A stretch of 24,854 nucleotides of DNA, taken from an uncultured Lachnospiraceae bacterium (GTDB lineage Bacteria; Bacillota; Clostridia; Lachnospirales; Lachnospiraceae). The translations under genes and the position numbers were made by a program. Every line of letters begins with the position of its first letter. Within the stretch, counting starts at the first letter, position 1. The notes beneath the pieces were generated by a model. The model was not told where the DNA came from. It was given only the letters and a program-made list of their open reading frames with translations, and made no database searches. The DNA is taken from assembly GCA_947176785.1 (NCBI GenBank), contig CAMWSA010000012.1, positions 1-24,854 on the forward strand, written 5' to 3'. Positions 9,026 through 16,306 of the stretch are shown here, piece after piece.

Positions 9026-9240
9026 ATTTCCCTCATTTCTGTGTATCGGGGGTTTAACCCGAATCAAAACCCCGTTTGCCTCAGACCCGGTTCCCGCCAT
9101 CCCGGTCATACTCACGGACGGTTATATTTTCCTTCCCTTGCGCCGCGTGTAGTCCGATCATATAACATGTGACACAAAAGAATGGAAAAATACGTTCGCC
9201 AGTATATGGCCTGCCGAAACCCATAAGAGTAGTATACCAG

Positions 9241-9277
9241 AAAATATATAGGGCTGGCAAGTTTTTCTTGCCAGCCC
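9241..9277 (-). terminator. Hairpin terminator, minus strand
   Basis: GGGCTGGCAAG (9251-9261) and CTTGCCAGCCC (9267-9277) form a perfect 11-bp stem around a 5-base loop. On the minus strand the stem is followed by TATATATTTTC, a modest U-rich tail; on the plus strand no T-run follows. It lies downstream of acylphosphatase and the nuclease remnant and before the Nudix gene, the right place to end that transcript. Confidence 0.65.
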
Positions 9278-9290
9278 GTGACCCTTTCAT

Positions 9291-9500
9291 CACCTTGCAT
9301 TTCTTCCGATTACATGCGATCCCATACTTTATAATGGTATTGATTCCGTCCTCCTCCAGCCTGGCTGCATATTCCGGATTCTCTATCTGCTTAAGCGCCT
9401 CTCGGCAGCCTTCCTCCGGCTTCCCGTCTTCCCGGTATTTTTTCTCGATCACAATACCGATACCGGCCTCTTCATCCTCCACCAATATTGACGTCCGTAT
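9291..9500 (-). pseudogene. Remnant of a PD-(D/E)XK nuclease domain (PDDEXK_9-like)
   Basis: The minus-strand translation carries ILVEDEEAGIGIVIEKKY, GCREALKQIENPEYA and NTIIKYGIACNRKKCKV. This matches the C-terminal end of the AAA-ATPase/PD-(D/E)XK nuclease proteins common in Clostridia and Bacteroidetes, in which this domain (PF08011) closes a protein of about 500 residues. Everything upstream is missing because acylphosphatase begins there. The usual motif-II Asp before the strand (SDI or TDI in the family, as I remember it) appears as Ser in RTSI, and the E-x-K core reads EKK. Reading continues without family likeness through the downstream terminator hairpin to 9081, so the normal stop has been lost. 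I treat it as a dead fragment. It may overlap acylphosphatase's last codons only as an out-of-frame start. Confidence 0.6.
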
Positions 9501-9504
9501 GACG

Positions 9505-9771
9505 CTATCGCACATGAAAGGAAGTCTCCTGTTCCTCCAATGGAATCTCCCGGCATTCTATGGTGTCGATCTGGATGTAATCACTTCTGTTGATCATCAC
9601 CAGCATTCGGTTGATGGCCTCCTCCGTCCCCTGTACCTCCATCTCCACGGAACCGTCCCACTCATTTTTCACCCATCCGGTGATACACATGCCGTTGGCC
9701 GCATGTTTCGCCCGGTAGCGAAAACCCACGCCCTGTACTCTCCCGGTGAAACGATAGTGCCTTCTGACCAT
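9505..9771 (-). CDS. acyP: Acylphosphatase
   Basis: This is an 88-residue cytosolic acylphosphatase, which hydrolyses the carboxyl-phosphate bond of small acyl phosphates. The signature GRVQGVGFR carries catalytic R18, and TGWVKNEWDGSVE carries catalytic N36; the 18-residue gap between Arg and Asn matches the family. Total length is typical (about 90). The ATG at 9771 is preferred because AGGAGG lies seven to eight bases upstream; a longer frame from 9819 adds residues unlike the family. The 127-bp spacer before it (9772-9898) has a small imperfect hairpin but no clear promoter. It stands apart from the ABC-2 operon and is followed directly by the nuclease remnant. Confidence 0.96.
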   Translation of the reverse strand: MVRRHYRFTGRVQGVGFRYRAKHAANGMCITGWVKNEWDGSVEMEVQGTEEAINRMLVMINRSDYIQIDTIECREIPLEEQETSFHVR

Positions 9772-9898
9772 CCTATGCCCTCCTATCCAGCGGTGTCCTG
9801 AACCATGCACATTCCTCACCCCGTCCCCGAGGCAGCCCTGACATACTTATACATAGCAAGCCTCTCTTCCGGAGAGCTTTTGAAACCCGCCGCCCCTG

Positions 9899-10537
9899 TT
9901 ATATCTGTTTTCTCCGCCTCATAACCGCCAGCGCAGCCAGCACCAGCACTACGGCGGCCAGCAGCTGCCAGCCCTTGCCGCTCATCTGTCCCTTTGACAT
10001 GGAAAGCAGGCTTAAACACCCCAGCCTGCGGTCCATGCCATAGCTGGCCAGATAATACAGCATGCACACCATGAAGCCCCCGGCGGCGTTGCCGCTGAGT
10101 CCGGCCGCCGCCAGACCCACCGCCCCTAACAGCAGGGCGGAGCAGATGCTCCCCCATACGTGATAGGGCAGGACCTGGCTTTCATCGGCTTTCATAAGCC
10201 CGGTGAAAACCAGAGTCAGCGCGATGACGGTCAGGCTGGCATACAGGATCCGAAGCACGCACACCTGCAGATAGCTGGTCTGTCTGGCCCGCACCACATC
10301 CCGGAGTTCAGGGTTCTGCTCCGGCAGAAACACCGGCACCAGCAATGCGGGGCCAATCCAGATCATCAGCATCTCCAGGGGCTGGGCCACCGCCGCCCCC
10401 TCCAGGGCATTTAAGTTAAAAAGCAGTTTCGTTATCACCAGCAGCGCCACCGCCGCCAGGGCAGGCCAGGGATACTGGCGGCGCAGGTTCACTTTCAGAA
10501 TATTACAATAGATTTCTATTCTATCACACATCCCCAT
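9899..10537 (-). CDS. ABC-2-type transporter membrane protein, third gene of the operon
   Basis: This is a 212-residue integral membrane protein with about six hydrophobic helices (for example WPALAAVALLVITKLLF, LEMLMIWIGPALLVPVFLP, ILYASLTVIALTLVFTGLM, WQLLAAVVLVLAALAVM) and a basic C-terminus. I do not recognise a named family. Its start overlaps the upstream permease by 14 bp, a sign of translational coupling, and the preceding AGAGGG serves as ribosome site; an ATG two codons later is an alternative. With the ATPase and large permease it most likely forms an ABC-2 export complex. The role as second permease subunit rests on position and hydropathy alone. The operon appears to end here; 9816-9898 has a weak hairpin but no convincing terminator. 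Confidence 0.8.
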   Translation of the reverse strand: MGMCDRIEIYCNILKVNLRRQYPWPALAAVALLVITKLLFNLNALEGAAVAQPLEMLMIWIGPALLVPVFLPEQNPELRDVVRARQTSYLQVCVLRILYASLTVIALTLVFTGLMKADESQVLPYHVWGSICSALLLGAVGLAAAGLSGNAAGGFMVCMLYYLASYGMDRRLGCLSLLSMSKGQMSGKGWQLLAAVVLVLAALAVMRRRKQI

Positions 10538-11843
10538 CGCCTGTCACCCTCTTTCCTGCCTTCTTATCGACCATTCGCATAATACCATGGGCATGGTTTT
10601 TACCCAGGTACAGGATTTTGTCTGTCCAGGCCGTTTTCCCTCTCCTCCTGCGCTCGTACAGCCATGTGGCCAACGCCAGGCAGCACAGCGCCAGGGCCAC
10701 CAGCGCCAGCCGGTTGCACACAAAGTTATCCCACTGGCTCTGCCATAAGACCGCCCTGCCCAGGGCGTTATGACGCACCTGCAGCCCAAACCGTGCCACA
10801 TTCCCTGTCAGTTCCGTTCCTCTCAGCGACAAAATCCACCACACACACTGCAAAAAGATGGCCAGAAGAGGGGAGAACAGTTCCGTCAAAAGCGCCCCCA
10901 GGGCGGAGACTGCCAGAATATCGGGAAGCAGCCACAAAAGAGCCATTCCCAGCCCTCTTCCCCAGGCGATATGCGTCTGAGGATACATCCCGCATGTGGT
11001 GTATACCGTATAGGCCAAAGTCAGCAGCACAGGCACGGCCATACAGCTTACCAGCGCCAGATAACGGGTTCCCACAATCTTGATTGCAGAGCTTTTCCGG
11101 GTGTAAATCAGGGACTGCATCCGGGCCCTTTTATCCAGCTGCCACAGGGCTGCCGCCACAAATACCGGCATCACCGCCAGGTCAATCCCCATATAATCAC
11201 AGTGCAGCCGCAGATAGGCTTTGCCCAACTCCCCCGGAGCCATCAGGGACTCATACTCCCGCAGCGCTTCCTCATAGGTCATGGGAACCCTGCCGAAATT
11301 ATTTGCCAGGCTTTTCACCTCATACATGCTGCCACCGCCGATGATCCGGTCAGCCTGTTCCATCAGTTCACAAAAATGCTCATACGTCAGATTCTCCGGC
11401 AGGCTATATACCGGGACCGCCGCCTCCTGGTACTGCACTATGGGATTGCCGCCTGCATCCAGGCCCTCGCTGTAGAATCCCGCATCCCGATATCCGGTAA
11501 AGCCGTCAATCTCTTCCCCTGAAAGCCCTGTCAGTTCCTCCAGGAGAGAGCGCATCTCCAGCCTTTTGTCCTCCTTCAGTTTAACATTCTTGTAAAGCAG
11601 GATGGGATAGGCCGGGTAGCTGCCGGAAAGATAATCCCCCAGTAATCTCTCCACCGCAGCAGGCATAATCAGCTGTGGGTCCTCCCGTACGGTCATGCCA
11701 TAGTCGCCGGTTTCCGGCCGGGGTTCCGTGATGATGCGATGCTCACCGCCATATTGTGTCATATACATGGCGATCACCGTTACCACGTACAGTACAAATG
11801 TCATGGAACAGATAACTTTTTTACATTCCTTGAGAAACAGCAT
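10524..11843 (-). CDS. ABC-2-type transporter permease
   Basis: This is a 439-residue membrane protein. A short cytoplasmic start (MLFLKECKKVICS) leads into TM1 (about 13-29), then a large extracytoplasmic region of about 180 residues, then about five further helices (including MAVPVLLTLAYTVYT, LGMALLWLLPDILAVSALGALL and LALVALALCCLALATWLY) and a basic tail. This layout, with one helix, a big external loop and a helix cluster, is typical of ABC-2 permeases that export peptides or antibiotics, but the substrate is not readable. The start codon overlaps the stop of the ATPase gene (TAATG), so translation is coupled. It is the middle gene of a three-gene operon that sits after an OmpR-type two-component system. 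Confidence 0.88.
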   Translation of the reverse strand: MLFLKECKKVICSMTFVLYVVTVIAMYMTQYGGEHRIITEPRPETGDYGMTVREDPQLIMPAAVERLLGDYLSGSYPAYPILLYKNVKLKEDKRLEMRSLLEELTGLSGEEIDGFTGYRDAGFYSEGLDAGGNPIVQYQEAAVPVYSLPENLTYEHFCELMEQADRIIGGGSMYEVKSLANNFGRVPMTYEEALREYESLMAPGELGKAYLRLHCDYMGIDLAVMPVFVAAALWQLDKRARMQSLIYTRKSSAIKIVGTRYLALVSCMAVPVLLTLAYTVYTTCGMYPQTHIAWGRGLGMALLWLLPDILAVSALGALLTELFSPLLAIFLQCVWWILSLRGTELTGNVARFGLQVRHNALGRAVLWQSQWDNFVCNRLALVALALCCLALATWLYERRRRGKTAWTDKILYLGKNHAHGIMRMVDKKAGKRVTGDGDV

Positions 11844-12832
11844 TACTCTTCACCTCCCACGATCTCGCAGCCATGCTGGTGCAGACAGTACATATAGGCA
11901 TCCTCACAGTTGGGCATGACCGTTCTGGCCCCGGGAAGCAGCCCGTGGGAGCTATCCCCGTTATCTTCTCCCCGCCTGACAGCTTTTACCTCTCCTGCTG
12001 CCAAATTGTCCCCCTCTGCATTCCCATACTCCCAATCCGTCAGGAAACGCACCGTCACTGTCCGCTCACCGCGCAGCATGCCCGTCACAATATAATCCCG
12101 CTTCACCCGGGGCAGCATGCTTACAGGTATCTCCGCCGTGTAGACCTTGCCTTTGGCATTCTCCAGCAGCTGGGACACTGTACCCTTCCACAGAAGCTCT
12201 CCATCATTCAATATGGCGATATTTTCACAAGTCGCTTCGATGTCCCCCACGATATGAGTGGAGAGGATCACAATGCGATCCTCCGCCACCTCGCAGAGCA
12301 GATTGCGGAACCGGATACGTTCCTCCGGATCCAATCCTGCGGTGGGTTCATCCACAATCAGCACCCTGGGATCGTGAAGCAGGGCCTGGGCGATTCCCAA
12401 TCTGCGCTTCATGCCGCCGGAGAGGCTTTTCACCCGGCTCTTTTTCTTCCCGCTCAGGTTCACCCGCTTCAACAGCATGGAAATCCGCTGCTGTCGCAGG
12501 GCCTTGGGCATTCCCGACAGCGTGCCCAGATAATCCAGACATTCATGGACTGTCATATTGGGATACATGGAAAAATCCTGGGGCAGATATCCGGTGATAC
12601 CGCGGATCTCCCTGGCATGGCTGATGGGAATGCCGCACACGGATATCTCTCCGGCCTGCTTTTCATGCAGGGTAGCCAGGGTCTTCATCAGTGTGGTCTT
12701 GCCTGCGCCGTTTCTTCCCAGCAGCCCGAACATGCCCTGCCCGATGGTCAGGTCCACATCCTTTAGCGCCTGTTTTTTGCCATAGTACTTATCCACATGG
12801 CTGATGACAATGCAATTATTTTTTTGTTCCAT
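11843..12832 (-). CDS. ABC transporter ATP-binding protein
   Basis: This is a 329-residue ATPase subunit. Walker A GRNGAGKT is at 39-46, the Q-loop lies in YLPQDF, the signature LSGG at 137-140 is followed by MKRRL, Walker B is VLIVDEP (157-163), and the switch His is H193 in STHIVGD. Residues 225-329 form a C-terminal extension beyond the nucleotide-binding domain, as in drug and peptide exporters of the ABC-2 class. The start has AGGAGG eight bases upstream. The leader before it (12833-12925) holds a hairpin terminator and the candidate regulator box. Its stop overlaps the permease start. The adjacent kinase/regulator pair suggests induction by an envelope stress or antimicrobial peptide, which is inference from context. 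Confidence 0.94.
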   Translation of the reverse strand: MEQKNNCIVISHVDKYYGKKQALKDVDLTIGQGMFGLLGRNGAGKTTLMKTLATLHEKQAGEISVCGIPISHAREIRGITGYLPQDFSMYPNMTVHECLDYLGTLSGMPKALRQQRISMLLKRVNLSGKKKSRVKSLSGGMKRRLGIAQALLHDPRVLIVDEPTAGLDPEERIRFRNLLCEVAEDRIVILSTHIVGDIEATCENIAILNDGELLWKGTVSQLLENAKGKVYTAEIPVSMLPRVKRDYIVTGMLRGERTVTVRFLTDWEYGNAEGDNLAAGEVKAVRRGEDNGDSSHGLLPGARTVMPNCEDAYMYCLHQHGCEIVGGEE

Positions 12833-12871
12833 TCGATAATCCTCCTAAACGTTCGTCGGTATCGCTCCCGC

Positions 12872-12900
12872 AAAAATGGTGTGGATTGCTCCACACCATT
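12872..12900 (-). terminator. Hairpin terminator after the sensor kinase gene
   Basis: Plus-strand AATGGTGTGGA (12875-12885) and TCCACACCATT (12890-12900) are perfect 11-bp complements around a 4-base loop. On the minus strand the stem ends in TTTTT, the form of an intrinsic terminator. It sits 26 bp past the kinase stop and 43 bp before the ABC ATPase start, so it would separate the regulator transcript from the transporter transcript. Confidence 0.7.
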
Positions 12901-12937
12901 ACACTACTGTATATCTATCAACTTTTTATCTACTTTT
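12898..12937 (-). promoter_or_regulatory. Candidate regulator box and promoter of the ABC-2 operon
   Basis: On the minus strand two similar half-sites, AAGTAGATA and AAGTTGATA, start 11 bp apart within 12916-12937. The whole 22 bp is repeated identically at 15237-15258. TGTAAT (12903-12898), five of six bases of a -10 element, lies 12 bp past TTGATA. That is too close for an ordinary -35/-10 pair but right for an activator replacing the -35, as with PhoB boxes. The first half-site encodes the last codons of the kinase (AGT AGA TAA). The -10 assignment is inference; the repeat itself is seen directly. Confidence 0.5.
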
Positions 12938-14284
12938 TTGGATTTCCGGATAAATCTGAAATCTGGCCGCCACCCGCCCGCCGCAGGCCGAGTTGGACAG
13001 GGCCAGGCTGCCGCCGCATTTGGCGCAGATCAGGCGGCAGATATACAGGCCCAGACCGAAATGGCACTGCTCCATCTGCCCCTCCCCCCGGTAAAAGGGG
13101 TCCGTGGCGTGCTGCAATTCCTCCGGGCCAAACCCCGGCCCGTCGTCCTCCACCACCACCTCCAGGTATCTTGCCGGTTCCCCCTCCGAGGTATGCTTTT
13201 TCTCCTCACAGGTATGTTCTTTCTCCTCACGGGAGGACAGTCCCCCCTCCGCCATCTGCACCGTCACCCGCAGCATCTGTCGGGTGTATCGCAGGCCGTT
13301 GGACACCAGGTTCTCACACACCTCCAGCACCAGCGCCTCGTCCAGGTAAAGAGTACCCACTCCGCCGAAGGAATAGGAAATGTCTCCCCCCAGAATTTCA
13401 CACATGCCGCGAAGCTTTTCCTGCAGTACCGAAGCCTCCATCGGCACCGGTTCCGGCTCCAGGTCCTCCAGCTTCCTGATGCTGCTCATCTTTTGGGTGT
13501 AACTCTCCAGCCGGCGGATCTGCCCGTTCATCATACCCAGGATCCCCATGAGCTTTTCCTGGGATATTTTGCCCTCCGGCACATATCGCTCCAGCATCTC
13601 CCCGTAGCCCTTCAGCACAGTGATGGGGGTGCGCATGTCATGGGCAAACGCGGCGTTCAGCCGCTTCCTCTCCTCCAGCATCTGCCAGGTGACCCTGTTA
13701 TTCTCATACAGCGCCGCCCGCATCTTCTCAAAACCGTCCCTGAGCTGTCCCAGTTCATTGTCCCGCACCGCCTCCATTTCAAAATCCAGACAGTTGTCCG
13801 CTATCTTTTCCGAGGCTTCCCGCAGCACTCTGATTGGTTTTTCCAATTCCCTTTTGTAAAAAATCCATACGGCCATACCAAGACAGGCCAATATCCACAG
13901 CGGTATCAAAATACATTGTGAGGCACTGATCAGATCGTAGATAATCCGCTCCAACGGGGGAGCATCCCACCCGTTGGATACCGGACGCACCACATAGTTG
14001 TAGTGTGGGGTTGAGTTGGGGGCCACATATATTTCATAGCGGCCATCCTCCCCGTGCCATATCCGTATGCTCTGTTCTTTCATATAATTGGACATATACC
14101 AGTCCTGCGCATAATTGGTGCTGACTCCGATCACCATAGTTCCCAGAAACGCCAGAATAGAGCAGATCGGAATCCAGTAATACAGAGCCCGCCTCAGGGA
14201 TCTGCGCCGCTTCCGATGCGGCTTTTTACCGGGCTTCCCCTGTTGTCCCAAAAAGCATATGGCCTCCTGCCCTGTCTCTCTCAT
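12926..14284 (-). CDS. Sensor histidine kinase of an OmpR-type two-component system
   Basis: This is a 452-residue membrane kinase. A basic cytoplasmic start leads into TM1 (about 34-54), an extracytoplasmic sensor of about 65 residues (55-118), TM2 (about 119-143) and a HAMP-like linker. HisKA has H215 in AAFAHDMRTPITVLKGYG; the N box is ENLVSNGLRYT (from 324), G1 is DDGPGFG (from 380), and G2 is FGLGLYICRL (from 409). Between the N box and G1 the ATP-lid side carries a charged insert, EEKEHTC then EEKKHTS, encoded by a 21-bp tandem duplication. The ATG has AAAGGA upstream. It is unusually far (167 bp) from its regulator gene. The last codons overlap the candidate regulator box. It probably phosphorylates the adjacent regulator to control the ABC-2 operon; the stimulus is unknown. 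Confidence 0.93.
   Translation of the reverse strand: MRETGQEAICFLGQQGKPGKKPHRKRRRSLRRALYYWIPICSILAFLGTMVIGVSTNYAQDWYMSNYMKEQSIRIWHGEDGRYEIYVAPNSTPHYNYVVRPVSNGWDAPPLERIIYDLISASQCILIPLWILACLGMAVWIFYKRELEKPIRVLREASEKIADNCLDFEMEAVRDNELGQLRDGFEKMRAALYENNRVTWQMLEERKRLNAAFAHDMRTPITVLKGYGEMLERYVPEGKISQEKLMGILGMMNGQIRRLESYTQKMSSIRKLEDLEPEPVPMEASVLQEKLRGMCEILGGDISYSFGGVGTLYLDEALVLEVCENLVSNGLRYTRQMLRVTVQMAEGGLSSREEKEHTCEEKKHTSEGEPARYLEVVVEDDGPGFGPEELQHATDPFYRGEGQMEQCHFGLGLYICRLICAKCGGSLALSNSACGGRVAARFQIYPEIQKSR
13190..13231. repeat. Two-copy 21-bp in-frame tandem repeat inside the sensor kinase
   Basis: Copy 1 is 13190-13210 and copy 2 is 13211-13231, with 18 of 21 bases identical. The length is a multiple of three, so it duplicates seven residues (EEKEHTC, EEKKHTS) without breaking the kinase frame. 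It falls between the N and G1 boxes of the ATPase domain. Confidence 0.8.
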
Positions 14285-14451
14285 TCCGCCATCCTTTCCA
14301 TAACTAAGAAACTTTCCTCTGCCTGCATAACGCGGGCCGTGCCCGTGTTATTGCGTCAATCAGTATGGATGTGCAACATCCAAACTTAGGCACCACGTTA
14401 CTTGCGGAGAACGTTTCGCAATTGCCTGGCTAAGAAGCTGTGAGATGCTCC
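14285..14451. other. Spacer between regulator and kinase genes with two hairpins
   Basis: This 167-bp gap separates a regulator and a kinase that are normally adjacent. It contains an 11-bp-arm hairpin at 14327-14351 (one mismatch; a G-U pair if read as plus-strand RNA) and a perfect 7-bp hairpin at 14366-14382 (TGGATGT, 3-base loop, ACATCCA). Neither has a T-run on the minus strand. No open frame or ribosome site stands out apart from the kinase's own. Confidence 0.45.
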
Positions 14452-15123
14452 TCATTTCTTCCAGCGATATCCCATTCCCCATACCGTCTCCAGGTGATAC
14501 TCCTCGCCGTACTCCTTGAGCTTTGCCCGTATCCGCCGGACGTGTTCCGCCACCACGCTGCTCTCCCCCTCGGCCTCATAGCCCCAGAGCTTCTCATAGA
14601 TCCTCTCCTTGTCAAATACCTGGCCGGGATTCAAAGACAGCAGTTCTATAATCTCGTACTCCTTTTTTGCCAGGGGGATCACCGGCCCCTCTACTGCCAC
14701 GGTCTTGGCCGTATAGTCTATGACCATCCGCCCCCAGAACCGCACGTTGGCATCCGCCTTCAGGCGATGTTCCCGGCGGATGTGGGCTGCCACCCTGGCC
14801 CCCAGCTCCTCCATGGAAAATGGCTTTAAAATATAGTCATCCCCACCCGCCGCAAAGCCCTGCACCTTGTCGCTGTCCTCGATGCGGGCCGTCAAAAAGA
14901 GGATGGGGCAGGATACATAGTCCCTTATCCCGCGGCACACTGCCAGCCCGTCCATATGGGGCATGTTGATATCCAGCAGAATCAAATCCGGCTGCCGTAA
15001 GGCCAGTTCCATGGCTTTCTCCCCGTTATATGCCACCAGTGTATCGTACCCGTTAATTTCAAAATAATCCCGGATCAGGCTCACCACATCCGGTTCGTCG
15101 TCCACAATCAGTATTTTATACAT
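14452..15123 (-). CDS. OmpR/PhoB-family response regulator
   Basis: This is a 223-residue regulator. The receiver starts MYKILIVDDEPD, with the phosphoacceptor D51 in LILLDINMPHMDG, then LTAR and the conserved Lys in DDYILKPF. The C-terminal winged helix (about 128-223) carries PLAKKEYEIIELLSLNPGQV, the recognition region around SSVVAEHVRRIRAKL, and the closing VWGMGYRWKK. Proteins of this class bind as head-to-tail dimers to direct repeats about 11 bp apart. Such a repeat lies upstream of this gene (15237-15258) and again before the ABC-2 operon, so autoregulation and control of the transporter are likely. The cognate kinase follows after a 167-bp spacer. Confidence 0.95.
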   Translation of the reverse strand: MYKILIVDDEPDVVSLIRDYFEINGYDTLVAYNGEKAMELALRQPDLILLDINMPHMDGLAVCRGIRDYVSCPILFLTARIEDSDKVQGFAAGGDDYILKPFSMEELGARVAAHIRREHRLKADANVRFWGRMVIDYTAKTVAVEGPVIPLAKKEYEIIELLSLNPGQVFDKERIYEKLWGYEAEGESSVVAEHVRRIRAKLKEYGEEYHLETVWGMGYRWKK

Positions 15124-15213
15124 AAAAACGCCGCCTTTCCTGTTACCGGCGCAGGAGGAAATTCTGAATATACCAAACAGGTGTCAGATCCTTCCTCCGC
15201 CGCATCCCTTCTC

Positions 15214-15258
15214 AGCATAACAGTATAAGGCGGAAATATCAACTTTTTATCTACTTTT
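15214..15258 (-). promoter_or_regulatory. Promoter and 22-bp regulator box of the two-component system
   Basis: On the minus strand TTGATA (15242-15237) and TATGCT (15219-15214) are separated by exactly 17 bp, a reasonable sigma-A promoter about 90 bp before the regulator start. The -35 is the last part of a 22-bp box (15237-15258) made of half-sites AAGTAGATA and AAGTTGATA spaced 11 bp apart. The identical box recurs at 12916-12937. A regulator bound here would touch the -35, so it could activate or repress. Confidence 0.6.
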
Positions 15259-15289
15259 GCACGCTTACCTATCTAACGGGCGCATCCAT

Positions 15290-16204
15290 TCACTGTCTGG
15301 ACACAATATTGTTGCCGTCAATCTGGACGCCCTCGATGCTGCTCACATAGCGGGACAGGCGGGCATACCCGTAATCCTTGTATTTGAAATCCGGAAAATG
15401 CTCATGAAGCTGCTGCCCCAAAATCTCCAGCTTGATATTCTGTTCCGCCTTGCGGATAATGTACTGCTGCACATTGGCCTCCACATTGACCGGCACCTCC
15501 TGGCCGCCCCGCACCACCAGGATTGTGGTGCCCTGTTTTACGATCTTGAACCGGGTAGCCTCGGTTATAAACTTCATCATGGCATTGTAGCCGTAGTTGC
15601 GCTCGTCAAAATCGGGATACAGCCTCTGCAAATTGCTTTTGACCATTCCCAGATTGGCGGGTTCCCCGTTGTTCTCACACTCCTGCAGCAGATTGTTGAT
15701 GGCGGATTTGATCTCCCCGATGGGGGTGATGGAGTCCCTCTCCGCCACAGGCTTGTCCCCCTTGGACTCGTCGTCCACGATCTTATCCAGGAACTTGTAT
15801 TCGTCACAGACGGCGATAAAGGTCTTGGAGGCGTCACTCTTGCCCATGCCGATCACGGACTTCCCCTCCTCCCGCAGACGGCTCACCAAGCGGGTAAAAT
15901 CACTGTCCGAGGTCACGATGCAAAAGCCGTCTATCATGCCCTTGTACAGGATATCCATGGCGTCAATGACCAGCATGATATCCGCCGCGTTTTTCGCCGT
16001 GGAATACCGGGACTGCTGTATGGGGACAATGGCGTATTTCAGGGCCTTCTTGTTCCAGCTTGCCAGATCCGGGTTGGTAAAATCCCCGTACATCCTCTGG
16101 TAGGTGATGATACCGTATTTTTTTAACTCGCTGATGATCACATCCACGTATTTGGAACTGGTGTTCTCAGCGTCGATCAGCAATGCATATTTTCTTTCTT
16201 CCAT
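15290..16204 (-). CDS. NYN-domain (PIN-like) protein with two OST-HTH/LOTUS domains
   Basis: This is a 304-residue cytosolic protein. The N-terminal NYN domain (about 5-145) has the acidic residues expected of this PIN-like metal-dependent nuclease fold: D11 in ALLIDAENTS, D75 in KNAADIMLVIDAMD, and D100/D102 in FCIVTSDSDFTRLV. Two OST-HTH/LOTUS-type winged helices follow. The first (about 159-231) contains LGMVKSNLQRLYPDFDERNYGY; the second (about 240-303) contains ILGQQLHEHFPDFKYKDYGY. LOTUS domains are known to bind RNA in eukaryotic germline proteins, and NYN-LOTUS fusions occur in bacteria. An RNA-cleaving or RNA-decay role is inference. The ATG at 16204 has GGGGGGA upstream; a longer frame to 16237 is less likely. 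It is a single gene with its own promoter. Confidence 0.92.
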   Translation of the reverse strand: MEERKYALLIDAENTSSKYVDVIISELKKYGIITYQRMYGDFTNPDLASWNKKALKYAIVPIQQSRYSTAKNAADIMLVIDAMDILYKGMIDGFCIVTSDSDFTRLVSRLREEGKSVIGMGKSDASKTFIAVCDEYKFLDKIVDDESKGDKPVAERDSITPIGEIKSAINNLLQECENNGEPANLGMVKSNLQRLYPDFDERNYGYNAMMKFITEATRFKIVKQGTTILVVRGGQEVPVNVEANVQQYIIRKAEQNIKLEILGQQLHEHFPDFKYKDYGYARLSRYVSSIEGVQIDGNNIVSRQ

Positions 16205-16277
16205 AAAATCCCCCCGTCTGCCCGTCTTGGCGGGCACGCAGATCAGGATAGCTTCTTTCTGATTCCTGCATATTTGT

Positions 16278-16306
16278 ATTGTATCCTACTTTTTGGAAAA
16301 AGGCAA
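16278..16306 (-). promoter_or_regulatory. Promoter of the NYN/LOTUS gene
   Basis: On the minus strand TTGCCT (16306-16301) and TACAAT (16283-16278) are separated by 17 bp, matching four and five of six consensus bases. The transcript would start near 16271, giving a leader of about 65 bases. The -35 is also the right arm of the preceding gene's terminator stem. Confidence 0.55.

Noticed and set aside
9081..9515. A 144-residue intact protein on the minus strand
   Set aside because: Only the middle part resembles a family (PDDEXK_9 C-terminus); the start lies inside acylphosphatase and the tail is read-through of a terminator, so I called it a remnant.
13190..13231. Short repeat considered as a CRISPR-like or regulatory repeat
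   Set aside because: Two adjacent in-frame copies inside a gene with no spacer between them; it is a coding duplication.
12797..13921. Plus-strand open frame of 374 codons
   Set aside because: It is antisense to the sensor kinase and passes through the terminator hairpin; nothing in it is recognisable.
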